From CAUZJO01 sp963580245 (GTDB lineage Bacteria; Sumerlaeota; Sumerlaeia; MVZB01), in NCBI GenBank assembly GCA_963580245.1, contig CAUZJO010000011.1, forward strand, positions 1 to 49,310: a stretch of DNA of 49,310 nt. The letters run 5' to 3'. This document shows positions 25,190-34,706 of this stretch, piece by piece. Made by a program: the position numbers and the translations under genes. The notes beneath the pieces are model-generated. The model was not told the origin of the DNA. It did not search any database and was given only the letters and a program-made list of their open reading frames with translations. How positions within the stretch are numbered: the stretch's first letter is position 1; every line of letters starts with the position of its first letter.

Positions 25190-26635
25190 GTGACGCTTGT
25201 TGACCGCATAGCCCGACTGGGCGATCGATCGGCCCGTCTGGCGCGGGCGATTATCCCCGATCCGTTTGTCATCGCGATCCTGTTGAGCGCCGTCACGCTC
25301 GCCGCCGGCTACGCGATCGCCGCGCGGCGGCCGGAACAGGCCGAAATCGGCCTGATGGGGCTGATCTCGATCTATGCCGGCGGGATGTTCGAGTCGGACT
25401 CTTCCACGAAAGGCCTGGTGGCTTTTGCGTTCAAGATGGCCTTGATCCTCGTCACGGGGCATGCGTTGGCCGCGGCCGGTCCGGTTCGTTACGCGCTGGC
25501 CGTGTTCGCGGGCAGGCCGCGCACCACGGGCGGCGCCGCGGCGATGGTCGCCGTGGTTGCGATGATCTTGGGGCTGATCAACTGGGGCGTGGGCCTGGTC
25601 GGCGGCGCGTTCCTGGCCCGCGAGGTGGGGCGAAGTTTCGCCCAGCGCGGCCAGCCGCTCAACTATCCGCTCGTGGGAGCGGCGGGCTACATGGGCCTGC
25701 TGGTCTGGCACGGTGGCCTGAGCGGTTCCGCGCCGCTCGCCGTGGCATCCAAAAACTCCTTAAGCTCCTTCGGGATGACGCTCGATGTCACCGAGACCAT
25801 CTTTTCGGGTCTTAATGTCGTGGTCAGTCTTGTGTTATTGTTGGCGATCGGATTGCTTTTCTGGGTGCTCGGCAAGGGATCAGGCGACCCCGGCCGCGAG
25901 TTCCCGACGGACCCGCGACTGCTGGAACTTGGATCCGAAAGTCCGATCCCGCCGTCTCCTCGGGCCAACGAGGCCGATGAAACGAGTCGATTTGTTTATT
26001 GGCTCGAGAATTCGGTGTGGGTCGGGGCTGTTTTCGTTCTTCCGGTCCTTATCGCGCTGGGTTATTGGCTCGCCAAGGAGCGCACCGGCGCGATTAATCT
26101 GGATTCCGTGATCCTCACGTTCTGGATGGCCGGCATGGTCCTACACCGCACGCCGATGGCTTACATGTCGGCGTTTGGCGAAGGCGTCAAAAGCTCGGCG
26201 GGAATCCTGCTGCAGTTTCCCCTCTACTTCGGTATTTTGGCCGTGGCGCGCGATTCTGGACTATTGGAAGTGACGGCGCGGTCGATGGCGAACTTCGCGA
26301 GGGGCATGGATTCGACCATTTCAGCCTCGGTTACGGCGCCGGTTTTCACGTTCATCACCAGTGGGCTGGTGAACCTGTTCGTCCCGAGCGGAGGCGGACA
26401 ATGGGCGTTGCAATCACCCATCATCCTTGAAACCTCCAATGCCCTGGGGCTGGACCGCGCCAAGATGTTGATGGCCTTCTCGTACGGAGATGAGATCACA
26501 AACATGCTGCAACCGTTCTGGGCCTTGCCGCTGCTTTCGATCACCGGTCTGCGGGCGCGCGAGATCATGGGCTACACGATCCTGGCCATGCTGACGGCCG
26601 CACCGATCTTTATCATTGCCCTTGCCATATCATGA
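25190..26635 (+). CDS. atoE: Short-chain fatty acid transporter (AtoE family)
   Basis: A 481-residue polytopic inner-membrane protein of the AtoE/SCFA transporter family, which moves acetoacetate, butyrate or similar short acids. The GTG at 25190 is preferred over the frame's first ATG at 25034: a purine-rich GGAAGGGGGGG precedes it, and MTLVDRIARLGDRSARLARAIIPDPFVIAILL is the expected family N-terminus, while the 52 residues before it are unlike any family member. Family stretches include GHALAAAGPVR, LINWGVGLVGGAFLAREV, VPSGGGQWALQSPI and SYGDEITNMLQPFWALP. About 11-12 helices are visible. With the thiolase and CoA-transferase genes it completes an ato-like set, in an order different from E. 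coli atoDAEB. Confidence 0.92.
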   Translation: MTLVDRIARLGDRSARLARAIIPDPFVIAILLSAVTLAAGYAIAARRPEQAEIGLMGLISIYAGGMFESDSSTKGLVAFAFKMALILVTGHALAAAGPVRYALAVFAGRPRTTGGAAAMVAVVAMILGLINWGVGLVGGAFLAREVGRSFAQRGQPLNYPLVGAAGYMGLLVWHGGLSGSAPLAVASKNSLSSFGMTLDVTETIFSGLNVVVSLVLLLAIGLLFWVLGKGSGDPGREFPTDPRLLELGSESPIPPSPRANEADETSRFVYWLENSVWVGAVFVLPVLIALGYWLAKERTGAINLDSVILTFWMAGMVLHRTPMAYMSAFGEGVKSSAGILLQFPLYFGILAVARDSGLLEVTARSMANFARGMDSTISASVTAPVFTFITSGLVNLFVPSGGGQWALQSPIILETSNALGLDRAKMLMAFSYGDEITNMLQPFWALPLLSITGLRAREIMGYTILAMLTAAPIFIIALAIS

Positions 26636-26651
26636 ACCGTGGGAGAACACG

Positions 26652-27563
26652 ATGAACGAACCGCTGCGAAATTATATGCACGTCGGCCTGATCCATTTCA
26701 TGGCCTTTCCGCAAACGATGAAAGGCGACGGGCCGATCCTGGAGACGCTCAAGACGATCGTGACCGATGATTACTTCGACGTCGTGGCCGTCAGTTGGAT
26801 CAAGGACCCTGAAGTGCGGCGACAGGCAAAGGCGATGCTCGACACCTCTCACATGCGCGTCGTTTACGGCGCGCACCCCAGCCTGCTGACCGCCGGGCTC
26901 AACCCAAATGATCTCGACGAAGAGGGAAGAAAAAGAGCGGTCGAGATCCTCAAAAACGGGATCGATGAGGCCCATGAGATCGGCGCGGAATCTTTTGTGT
27001 TTCTAAGCGGAAAATATTCCCCCGACAAGGTCGATGAAGCCCTCGCGCGCCTCGTCGAGTCGACCAAGGAACTGTGCGCCTATGCAAAATCAAAGGGCGA
27101 CATGAAGCTGGCCCTCGAGGTCTTCGATCACGAGATCGACAAGAAATCGCTGATCGGCCCGGCGGCCCTCGCCAAACGCTACGCCGATGAGGTTGCGAAG
27201 GAATTTGACAACTTCGGCCTGGTCGTCGACCTGAGTCACATCCCGATCATCGGCGAAACGCCCGAGCAGGCGATCCTCCCCGTCCGCGAACATCTCTGCG
27301 CCGTCGACCTCGGCAACGCCGCCCTGCTCGACAAGACCTCGCCCCGCTACGGCGACCATCACCCCTGGTTCGGCTACCCCAGCGGCGTCAATGACGTCGA
27401 ACAACTCCGCGATTTCCTCAAGGTCCTGCTCGACATCGGCTTCCTCAACCAAGAGGCCCCGCCGATGGTATGTTTCGAGATGAAGCCGATGGAAGACGAC
27501 GACCCGGAAGTCGTCATCGCCAACGCCAAACGGACCTTGAACGAAGCCTGGGCGCGCCTGTAG
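26652..27563 (+). CDS. Second sugar phosphate isomerase/epimerase-like TIM-barrel protein
   Basis: A 303-residue protein of the xylose isomerase-like TIM-barrel superfamily, only distantly related to the 21397 product. GGGAG precedes ATG 26652 by six bases; the longer frame to 26616 overlaps the transporter. Candidate metal ligands are Glu in LALEVFDHE, Asp and His in VVDLSHIP, His in YGDHHPWFGYP and Glu in VCFEMKPM. It ends the catabolic cluster, 16 bases after the transporter gene, so it is almost certainly cotranscribed with it. It may isomerise or epimerise a keto-sugar or inosose intermediate, but the exact reaction is not evident. Confidence 0.82.
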   Translation: MNEPLRNYMHVGLIHFMAFPQTMKGDGPILETLKTIVTDDYFDVVAVSWIKDPEVRRQAKAMLDTSHMRVVYGAHPSLLTAGLNPNDLDEEGRKRAVEILKNGIDEAHEIGAESFVFLSGKYSPDKVDEALARLVESTKELCAYAKSKGDMKLALEVFDHEIDKKSLIGPAALAKRYADEVAKEFDNFGLVVDLSHIPIIGETPEQAILPVREHLCAVDLGNAALLDKTSPRYGDHHPWFGYPSGVNDVEQLRDFLKVLLDIGFLNQEAPPMVCFEMKPMEDDDPEVVIANAKRTLNEAWARL

Positions 27564-27725
27564 CCCTTTGCGCCGGTTGAGCGTGACGGATACAGGTCCC
27601 GCTGATAAATCCAAAACTGGATCAAACCGCGCGACGGGATTCTGGACACCCGCCCTTGAGAATTGCGGGACGAATCTCTTTCGTGTAACTGTCGCTTGTC
27701 CAGTGGTCGACCATCAACATTGTCC

Positions 27726-29351
27726 ATGAACGCAGCAGCATCCGCCTCCACGCCCCCCGGCGCCGGTCCCCCGAACGCTGAGCCGTCCCAGATCGATGCC
27801 GCCCGCCAGCGATCGAGGAAGCATGTCATGTTGGCGCTGGCCGGCATCCTGGTCCTGTATCTGGGTTTCGAGACCTATGAGATCACCATCCAGGACTTCG
27901 ACGTGGACGAGTTCATCACCTCCACGGTGATCCGCATGCCCCTACCTGACCTGATCAAGAACCTGACCGCAAATGGTCACCCCCCGCTCTATTTCATCAT
28001 GGCCAAGGGCTGGACATGGCTAGCCGGCCACTCCGCCACCAGCATCTTGGCGTTTTCGATCTTGATCGGCGCGCTCAGCGTGCTGGCCATGTATTTGCTC
28101 GCCCTCGAGCTGGGACTGGGACGTTGGGGCCTGATGGCCGCGCTGCTGTGGGCACTCCACCCTTCGGTGGTCTACTTCGCCCGGTATGGCCGGCCCTACA
28201 TGGGCGTGACGTTGTTCGTCATCCTTGCCATCTGGGCGACGCTGGCGGCCCTGCGGCGCAAGGACGAGGTCGGATATCTGTTGCTGTTCCTCATCGGGGC
28301 GTTCGGGGCGGCCTGGAACCACATGTTGGTTCTGATCTGGATCTCGCTGGCGATCGGCGTGGTGTTGCTGGACGTTCCGCGTCGCAACAGCCGTTTGGGA
28401 TTCTGGGCGGCCATCATCGCCGTCCTGATGGTCCACGGCGCGATCATGGGCAGGGTGTTCTCCGTTACGGGGGCCCAGCCGATCGGCTGGATCGAGAAGC
28501 CGACTCTGTTCCAGGCCGGTTCGTTGTTCCTGAAGATCCTGGGAGGCAAGCGGTTGTGGCTCGGAGATGTCGATATTTTCTGGGTCCCTCCGCTGGTGGC
28601 GCTCGCGGGCGTGATCGTTGGGACCTGCATGGCCTTTTTCAGAAGCGACCGGTTTGGTCCCGTCGCGCCGGGTCGGGCGCCGGGCGGACCGGAGGGCGCG
28701 GCGTCCGATCCATCGCTCGCCGCGTGCTGGCAACTGGTTGCGCTGGCGACGCTGTTCCCGATTTGGATCATGGTGTGGACCACCTACGCCATTCAACCGA
28801 TGCTCGTCTTCCGCTATTTGAATATCTTCGTCCCCGGATTCGTCCTGTTCACCGTGTGGGTCTTAGCCCGGCTTCCCTGGCGGCCGATCTCCATCGTGCT
28901 GGTCCTGTTGGTGGTGGGCATCACGATCAACATGGGCCGCGACGTCGCGCGCGACCGGCACAAACGGGGGCTTCGTGAACTGATCGGAGAACTGGACGAA
29001 CGATACCGACATGGCGAGGGGGAAGTCGTCCTTACCTTCAACCATAGCGCGATCGAAGGCATGGAGCTGTTCGCCAAGAAGAACAAGGATTTTAACGTCT
29101 TCAAAATCTACCGGCGGACCGACCATGATGTGGGCTGGCAGGAATTTCGCGCGGGAACCGACGGGTACGACCGGCTGTGGGTGCTCGGATACCGCTATCG
29201 GGGCAGCATCTACGACAGTCCCCAGTGGAAGGAGCGGGCGGGTAAGAAGTTCTTCCATGAAGGGAGGCACTTGGCCTTCCTCGAAGCCTATGAGCTCCCT
29301 GAATTCCCGCCGCCCGATACGGACGCGGAGAGTGAAGAATTCGTGGAATAA
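27726..29351 (+). CDS. GT-C-fold polytopic membrane protein (PMT/ArnT-like)
   Basis: A 541-residue membrane protein with about ten transmembrane helices, resembling dolichyl- or polyprenyl-phosphate-sugar-dependent glycosyltransferases of the GT-C fold. ATG 27726 is chosen over a TTG at 27663; neither has a strong ribosome binding site. After the first helix, the periplasmic loop carries the DxDE-type acidic motif in IQDFDVDEFITST and NGHPPLYFIMAK, which match the acceptor/metal loop of ArnT/PMT-like enzymes. HPSVVYFARYGRPYM is another family mark. The C-terminal 130 residues are soluble (LRELIGELDERYRHGEGEVVL onward). It probably transfers a lipid-linked sugar to an envelope acceptor (inference). 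It starts 162 bases after the catabolic cluster and is likely separate from it. Confidence 0.78.
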   Translation: MNAAASASTPPGAGPPNAEPSQIDAARQRSRKHVMLALAGILVLYLGFETYEITIQDFDVDEFITSTVIRMPLPDLIKNLTANGHPPLYFIMAKGWTWLAGHSATSILAFSILIGALSVLAMYLLALELGLGRWGLMAALLWALHPSVVYFARYGRPYMGVTLFVILAIWATLAALRRKDEVGYLLLFLIGAFGAAWNHMLVLIWISLAIGVVLLDVPRRNSRLGFWAAIIAVLMVHGAIMGRVFSVTGAQPIGWIEKPTLFQAGSLFLKILGGKRLWLGDVDIFWVPPLVALAGVIVGTCMAFFRSDRFGPVAPGRAPGGPEGAASDPSLAACWQLVALATLFPIWIMVWTTYAIQPMLVFRYLNIFVPGFVLFTVWVLARLPWRPISIVLVLLVVGITINMGRDVARDRHKRGLRELIGELDERYRHGEGEVVLTFNHSAIEGMELFAKKNKDFNVFKIYRRTDHDVGWQEFRAGTDGYDRLWVLGYRYRGSIYDSPQWKERAGKKFFHEGRHLAFLEAYELPEFPPPDTDAESEEFVE

Positions 29352-29591
29352 TCGCCGCCCGAAGGCGGGATGAGAGCGGATCCGCGCTGCGGTGTTATAT
29401 TTTCTGAACACGCCCGAAACCGTTTAAACTCAATACGCTAGACTCAGAAATGGCCCCATTCGCGGCGTCAAGAGGGGTCCATGCCCGATTCGTTAAGCGT
29501 TCGGCGCGTTCGCCGATACCTTGAGTAGCGAAAGCCGTCAGGCGCGCCGCTCAAGGGTGCCATACCCGTGGGGGGCGACCGAAATGGTGGC

Positions 29592-29620
29592 TTGTCGCAT
29601 CGAAGCCAAGTCGGTATAAT
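29592..29620 (+). promoter_or_regulatory. Sigma70-type promoter upstream of the agarase-like gene
   Basis: TTGTCG (29592-29597, four of six consensus) and a perfect TATAAT (29615-29620) are spaced by exactly 17 bases. The 437-base gap between the GT-C gene and the 29789 gene holds no coding region, so this is the likely start of that gene's transcript, about 160 bases before its ATG. Confidence 0.6.
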
Positions 29621-29625
29621 ACCTA

Positions 29626-29646
29626 ATATCGGAAGACGCCCGATAT
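29626..29646. promoter_or_regulatory. Palindrome overlapping the predicted transcription start
   Basis: ATATCGG (29626-29632) and CCGATAT (29640-29646) form a 7-bp inverted repeat with a seven-base gap. It begins six bases after the -10 hexamer, where a repressor operator would block initiation; a 5-prime mRNA hairpin is the alternative. Confidence 0.4.
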
Positions 29647-29788
29647 GAGGTCGTGAAATTCATTGTAGGAGAGGTTTGAGGCCCTGGCCATTGTGGGATT
29701 TTGTGCTGCATGGTTGATGTTCTTGCCCGCCTGACATCGCGGACCCTTCCCTTGACTCGCATTCCCCCACGGCGTCGCCGAATCAGAC

Positions 29789-32683
29789 ATGATGTGGATA
29801 TCGTTTGCGCGCTCTGGCGGGTGCGTTCAGTTCTTGACGCTGGCTGTCGTGGGATGGTGCCTCATCCCGGCGGCCCGCGCGTGGGCCCTGGGGGCGAACG
29901 TTATCGTCAACGGAAGCTTTGAGGAAAGCTCCACCGAGTGTCACGTCGATTCAATGTACGCGATTGACAAGGCGCCCTCGGCCTGGAGCCTGGTCGGCGA
30001 GGATGATGACTACGAATGGACACGGGGCGTCGATTATGAATGGATCGATGGGGAGCTGATGCCTTGGGAATCGATCCGCCACGGCAAGCGCTGCATCAAG
30101 ATCAACGGCAGTTGGAACGTCGGCACGAGCGGCCCGCGCATCATGAACGACAAACTGTGCGTGCCGCGCAATCTGGATTCCTCCAAGTATTACTTGTTTC
30201 AATGCTGGTATCGGACCGTGGGTGTCGAGCACGCGGATTTCATCGTTCGCATCGATCACTATTCCAATTACCCCGAGAACCCCTCAAGCTCGCCAAGCTG
30301 GATCTGGCGCAAGAAGCAGCAGTTTACACCCTCGGTGCAGTGGAAACAGGTCTCGATGGTAATCCGTCCGTTTCAAGCGGGGGACGCTCCATTTGCCTAC
30401 GATTCGGAAGAGTATCCGAATTTCAACGGTTCCGACGCCTTCCGCGTGGCCCTGGGTCTGAATAACAGCCCGGGTTCGCTTTATGTCGATGACATCTCGT
30501 TGCGTCCCTTCGATCCCGATAGCTCCCTCGATCAATTCATTTTCCCGCCCAACGCCTATCAAGTCGATCCTCCCACGGTCGACGCGAACCGGCCGGTCTT
30601 TAGTCCCAGTGATTTTTACACCGTCCGCAAGGACAACCGAGGGACCTCGTGGATCGTGCGGCCCGACGGGGACCCGGTTTGGCTCATCGGGGTCAATAAT
30701 GTCGAGGAACCGACTGAGCGCAATCCCATCATGCAAAGCTGGATCGATAGTAACTACGCCTCAATCGATGATTACACCGAAGATTCGCGAATCAAGCTCG
30801 ATGAGTGGCATTTTACGGCGGAGAGCTATAACGACACGCCGGGCTCCAAGCGATTCGGCCGCGCCGATATCAAGTTTTTCAGTTTCAGCGGGTCAAGCTG
30901 GGTAAAATCAGCGATGCGCATGAAGAAGGCCAATGGATCGACCTGGAAGCCCGGGGGCGGCGACGGTCATCTGGCCGATCCCTACAATCCCGATTGGCAG
31001 GCCAGGGCGCGTCAGGAGGTATGGGAAAACCTTAGTGATTCCAAACTTTCGGACCCCGAGTTTTTCGGTTATTACACCGACAATCTGGCCCCCGTCATGC
31101 ATCTCTATCAGGGGATCTGGTCCGATCATTGCGCGCCGGTCTTTACGGAGTTTATCAAGGGGCGCTACAACACGCCTCAAGACGTGGCGGCCGCCTGGAG
31201 TTCCCATTACCATACTTTCCAATTCAGTCAGTGGGACGACATCTACGACGCGCGCGAGGAAGTCACGATCCACGGGTTCGATGACTCCCCGGCATTGATT
31301 CAGGACCTGATCGATTTTGAGAAGAAAGTCTGGAAAGACTACGCGCGAGTCGTTTGCGGACTCTTGCGCGAGCGGGAGGCGGCGGTTTTCGGCGCCGATA
31401 AGGACGGCGTGCCGTTCAAGAAACACCTGATCTTCACCAACCGCTTGTCTTTCAACGGAATGCCCAACGATTCACAGTGGTGGATCGAACGCCTCTTTGA
31501 CGCCTATGGAGAGTTGAACGCGGAGATCCCCGGTTTCTACTTCGACATCGCGGCGTTCAATCACTACCCGGGCAGCGGGCACCTTCCCACGCATAAGGCC
31601 TTTCGGAACATGGCTTTTCTGGAGGACCTGAATCGCCGTTCCGGTCTGCCCGCCTTTGCGTCCGAATTCGCCGTGGGCGCGTCCGACACCGAATTTCCCA
31701 CGACGTCGCGATGGAGCGACCGGACCATCGACACCCAAGCCGACCGCGGCCTCGCCTATCAAAACCTGCTATACACCTGGTCAAGGCTGCACTTTTACGT
31801 CGGGGGCATGTGGTATCAATGGTTCGATGGGATCTATGACACCGACGGTCACTCGCAAAACCCAAACATTCAATCCTACGATCCGATCGATCCGGCCTAT
31901 GACGGGCGCAACAGCGGGCTGGTCGATCCGCACAACCAGCCCTATCAGGACTTTATCGCCAAGGTCCAAGAGACCAATCTGTTGCTCAAACAGACCTCGC
32001 GCGCCAACGCCGTCGGCGTCCTCGACTTCCCGTGGGACACGGCGGGCGGCTATGCCCCCGTCACGCCGAACGAAGCCAAGATTTATCATTTCGTGCCGAA
32101 CAACACCCATTACTTGACGTGGTCCCCCAGCACGTCCACGGATGTTTGGAATAACATTATCCACGCCAGCTCGTATACGAACCGGGACTTTACGGAGGCG
32201 TCGAACCTGGGTCCGGTGGCCCTGTATGAACTGCCGCCACAGCCCTCCCCGTACTACCGGGTCTCGGTCAGGGACGCGCCCCAAAACGATTCGATCTGGA
32301 CCGACGTGATCCATCTTCAAAACGCCCAGAGTCTGCAACAGCCCATCCTGTTGGAGCCATTGGGGGGACAGACGGTCCGGCGGGGCGACAAATTCGTCAC
32401 GCGTTGGCTCCCGCCGGCCCCGGGCCAAAGTGTCTCGATCAGGATCGAGCGCCTGGTCAATGGGAGTTATGAAACGCTGCTCACGACCGACTGGATGGAT
32501 AACAGCGGCTTTCACGAGACCATCTTGAGCGATAATCTGCCCGACGGCGTGCAGATGCGCGTCGTGCTGTTCGGCGGCACGTGGGACGGCTCGAGCTTTC
32601 AATCCGAGAGCGACCTGTTCACGTACGTCAACCCCGACCTCACCTCAAGCCAAAACGGCGTCCGGTTCCGGGAGTTTTATTGA
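29789..32683 (+). CDS. Secreted agarase-like glycoside hydrolase with N-terminal CBM-like domain
   Basis: A 964-residue exported protein. Double ATG at 29789; signal peptide to about residue 34 (FLTLAVVGWCLIPAARAWA). Residues about 38-250 start VIVNGSFEES and end YVDDISLRP, as in family 4/9-type carbohydrate-binding modules. Residues about 275-740 match the GH42/GH50-like agarase barrel: GTSWIVRPDGDPVWLIGVNN, FFGYYTDN, a nucleophile-type Glu626 in ASEFAVGASDTEFP, TQADRGLAYQN, VGGMWYQWFDG and NSGLVDPHNQPY. Where the acid/base glutamate is expected in this family (TDNE), the sequence reads TDNL, with Leu433. The enzyme may therefore be altered or inactive, or use another residue. The last 200 residues form one or two beta-sandwich domains ending VRFREFY. 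It probably acts on an extracellular polysaccharide; the substrate is unknown. Confidence 0.78.
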   Translation: MMWISFARSGGCVQFLTLAVVGWCLIPAARAWALGANVIVNGSFEESSTECHVDSMYAIDKAPSAWSLVGEDDDYEWTRGVDYEWIDGELMPWESIRHGKRCIKINGSWNVGTSGPRIMNDKLCVPRNLDSSKYYLFQCWYRTVGVEHADFIVRIDHYSNYPENPSSSPSWIWRKKQQFTPSVQWKQVSMVIRPFQAGDAPFAYDSEEYPNFNGSDAFRVALGLNNSPGSLYVDDISLRPFDPDSSLDQFIFPPNAYQVDPPTVDANRPVFSPSDFYTVRKDNRGTSWIVRPDGDPVWLIGVNNVEEPTERNPIMQSWIDSNYASIDDYTEDSRIKLDEWHFTAESYNDTPGSKRFGRADIKFFSFSGSSWVKSAMRMKKANGSTWKPGGGDGHLADPYNPDWQARARQEVWENLSDSKLSDPEFFGYYTDNLAPVMHLYQGIWSDHCAPVFTEFIKGRYNTPQDVAAAWSSHYHTFQFSQWDDIYDAREEVTIHGFDDSPALIQDLIDFEKKVWKDYARVVCGLLREREAAVFGADKDGVPFKKHLIFTNRLSFNGMPNDSQWWIERLFDAYGELNAEIPGFYFDIAAFNHYPGSGHLPTHKAFRNMAFLEDLNRRSGLPAFASEFAVGASDTEFPTTSRWSDRTIDTQADRGLAYQNLLYTWSRLHFYVGGMWYQWFDGIYDTDGHSQNPNIQSYDPIDPAYDGRNSGLVDPHNQPYQDFIAKVQETNLLLKQTSRANAVGVLDFPWDTAGGYAPVTPNEAKIYHFVPNNTHYLTWSPSTSTDVWNNIIHASSYTNRDFTEASNLGPVALYELPPQPSPYYRVSVRDAPQNDSIWTDVIHLQNAQSLQQPILLEPLGGQTVRRGDKFVTRWLPPAPGQSVSIRIERLVNGSYETLLTTDWMDNSGFHETILSDNLPDGVQMRVVLFGGTWDGSSFQSESDLFTYVNPDLTSSQNGVRFREFY

Positions 32684-32939
32684 GGACGGGAGACAAGTTA
32701 AATACGACGAAACTTGATCGGACGCAACACAACGCACATGGGCGAGGAGCGCGGAGAGGGAATGGGTCAGCCCTGAATTAGAATTCAAAACCCCCTCCAT
32801 CATGACGTCGCTCGATCATCAACAGGCCAGGATAGGCTTGATTCTCTCCGCGTTCCTCACGGCCCATCGCCCGAAAAAACCAAATAAATAAAACCTTGGT
32901 GACTCCGGATGAGGTGATGGCCGGTTGCGATGGCGGCGA

Positions 32940-34678
32940 TTAATACCGCGCGGAGCGCGACGCGAGCGATAGGCGGCGCGCGACGGCGGCTTGCGCCAAC
33001 ACCGCCAGGATGAATAGCGGCGTCAGGAGCCGGCGCGGGCGCCAATCGCCGAAGCGGGCGTAGACTGATTCGGCGGGCCGGGGGTGGATGGTGGCGCGCA
33101 GGGTGGTTTGTTCGAGGACGGCGGTTCGCCGTGTTGCGCCGATGCGGCCGCTGGCGTCGATCACGGCGGAGATGCCGGAGTTGCCGCCGCGGATCACGGG
33201 GACGCGGTTGGCCACGGCGCGGAAGACCGCGAAACTGAGGTGTTGCTCGGGCTGTTGGCGCGGGCCGTACCAACCGTCGTTGGCCAGGTTGACGATGTAA
33301 CGGGCGCGGCGGTCCTGGCGGACAAAGCGGCGAACGAAGTCTTCGAAGACGATCTCGTAACAGATGAGCGGCGCGAAGGGGCCTTGGGGGCCTTCCAAGA
33401 GAGTCTGCGTCTCGCCTTTGACGATCCGGGCGCGCTTGTTTGAATGTCTTGCGCAGGAACGGGAACGTTGTTTCGTACGGGATGGTTTCGGCCAATGGCA
33501 GGAGTATGATTTTACGGTAACCGCCGACGTACGCGCCCGTTGGCGCGATCGACGAGATGTGATTGGCATAACGCGTTTTACCGCTCTCGGGGTCTTTGAT
33601 GAATTCGATGTCGGCCACGACGGTGTGGATGGCGTTGCGCTGAATGAACGGGGCGAGCCGGTCCATGTATTCGGGATTAAATCGAGGGGACTGATAGGCG
33701 AACGCCCCGGCCCCTTCGGGCCAGACGAGCAGGTCGGGCCGTCCGGGGCCCTGGTCGATTCCTTGCCGCGATAGACGCACCAACGTCTCGGCCACGCGCG
33801 TCTTGGTTTCGGTGTCCTTGTTGCATGATCTTCAACGGCGAGAGGGGCTGGATCATCACGACGTCGAGCGATCGCGCGTTGTCGGCGGGCTCAAATTCGG
33901 AGGGGCGATAAAATCCATAACCTATTTGAAGCGTGAGCAGAGCGATCAAGCCGCCGAGCGAATAGAGGAGCCATTTTCGGCGATGACGCCGCCAAGCCAG
34001 ATGGGCGGTGTAAAGCAGGCCGCTGACGAGCGCGATCGAGAGCGTGACGCCATTCATCCCGGCCAGATCGGAGATCTGGATCATGGGCGGCGTCCAGCTA
34101 AACGCGAGCCCCAATTGAATCGGCATCGGAACGGGCATCCAATACTCCACCAGCGCCCCGACCAGGCCGAGGGCAATAGGCATTCGCCGCGCGAGCCACC
34201 GCGTCAGGACGCAGAAGGCGGAGAACTGGACCCCCATGAACAGAACGATCATGAACCATGCCGGGAGCAGCTTGAGCGGGGGTTCTTCAAAAAATGTTTT
34301 CATCCCATGCCACAACCAGGAATAGATGCCCAGCGCGATCAGCGTGCCGATCCATTGGCCGCGGAGGAACAAGGCTCCCAGGCTTTTTGTGTGCTGGATC
34401 AGATAGAACAACGGGATCAGCACGCCCCACACGGCGGGCCAAAAACCGACCGATGGTTCGGCCATGACGATCAACGCGACCGTCGAGAACGCGATCGGCA
34501 GCGTTTTGTCCACGATCCCTCCGCGCCAAGCAACGACCAGGCCGGCGAGAACTAACGCATCGACCCACGCCGCGCGCAGGTAGGGGCTGTCGATCAGGAC
34601 GACGCCGATTTGGATGAGCAGCACCGCCGACGCGGTAAGACGTTGCCTGAAGCGTAGCGCGTCGGGCGAGATGTTCAT
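32940..34678 (-). pseudogene. lnt: Apolipoprotein N-acyltransferase, split by two frameshifts
   Basis: Lnt N-acylates the lipoprotein N-terminal cysteine in the inner membrane of diderm bacteria. Here the coding sequence runs through three frames: 34678 to about 33820 (ATG start, membrane helices, ending VVMIQPLSPLKIMQQ), about 33815 to 33430, and about 33425 to 32940. The nitrilase-like catalytic Glu (LLVWPEGAGAF) and Lys (GYRKIILLPLAE) lie in the middle frame and the Cys (PLICYEIVFED) in the last; all three are intact. Each shift is explained by one extra G on the coding strand (GG for G). A gene kept intact at every catalytic residue but broken twice suggests sequence error or very recent decay. 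It has no coding neighbour in its transcript. Confidence 0.82.
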
Positions 34679-34706
34679 CACTGAACCTGACGGGCGAGTT
34701 TCAGCG

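Noticed and set aside
33803..34555. 250-codon plus-strand open frame over lnt
   Set aside because: Antisense to the lnt membrane segment; composition is Gln/Asp/Arg-biased with no motif.
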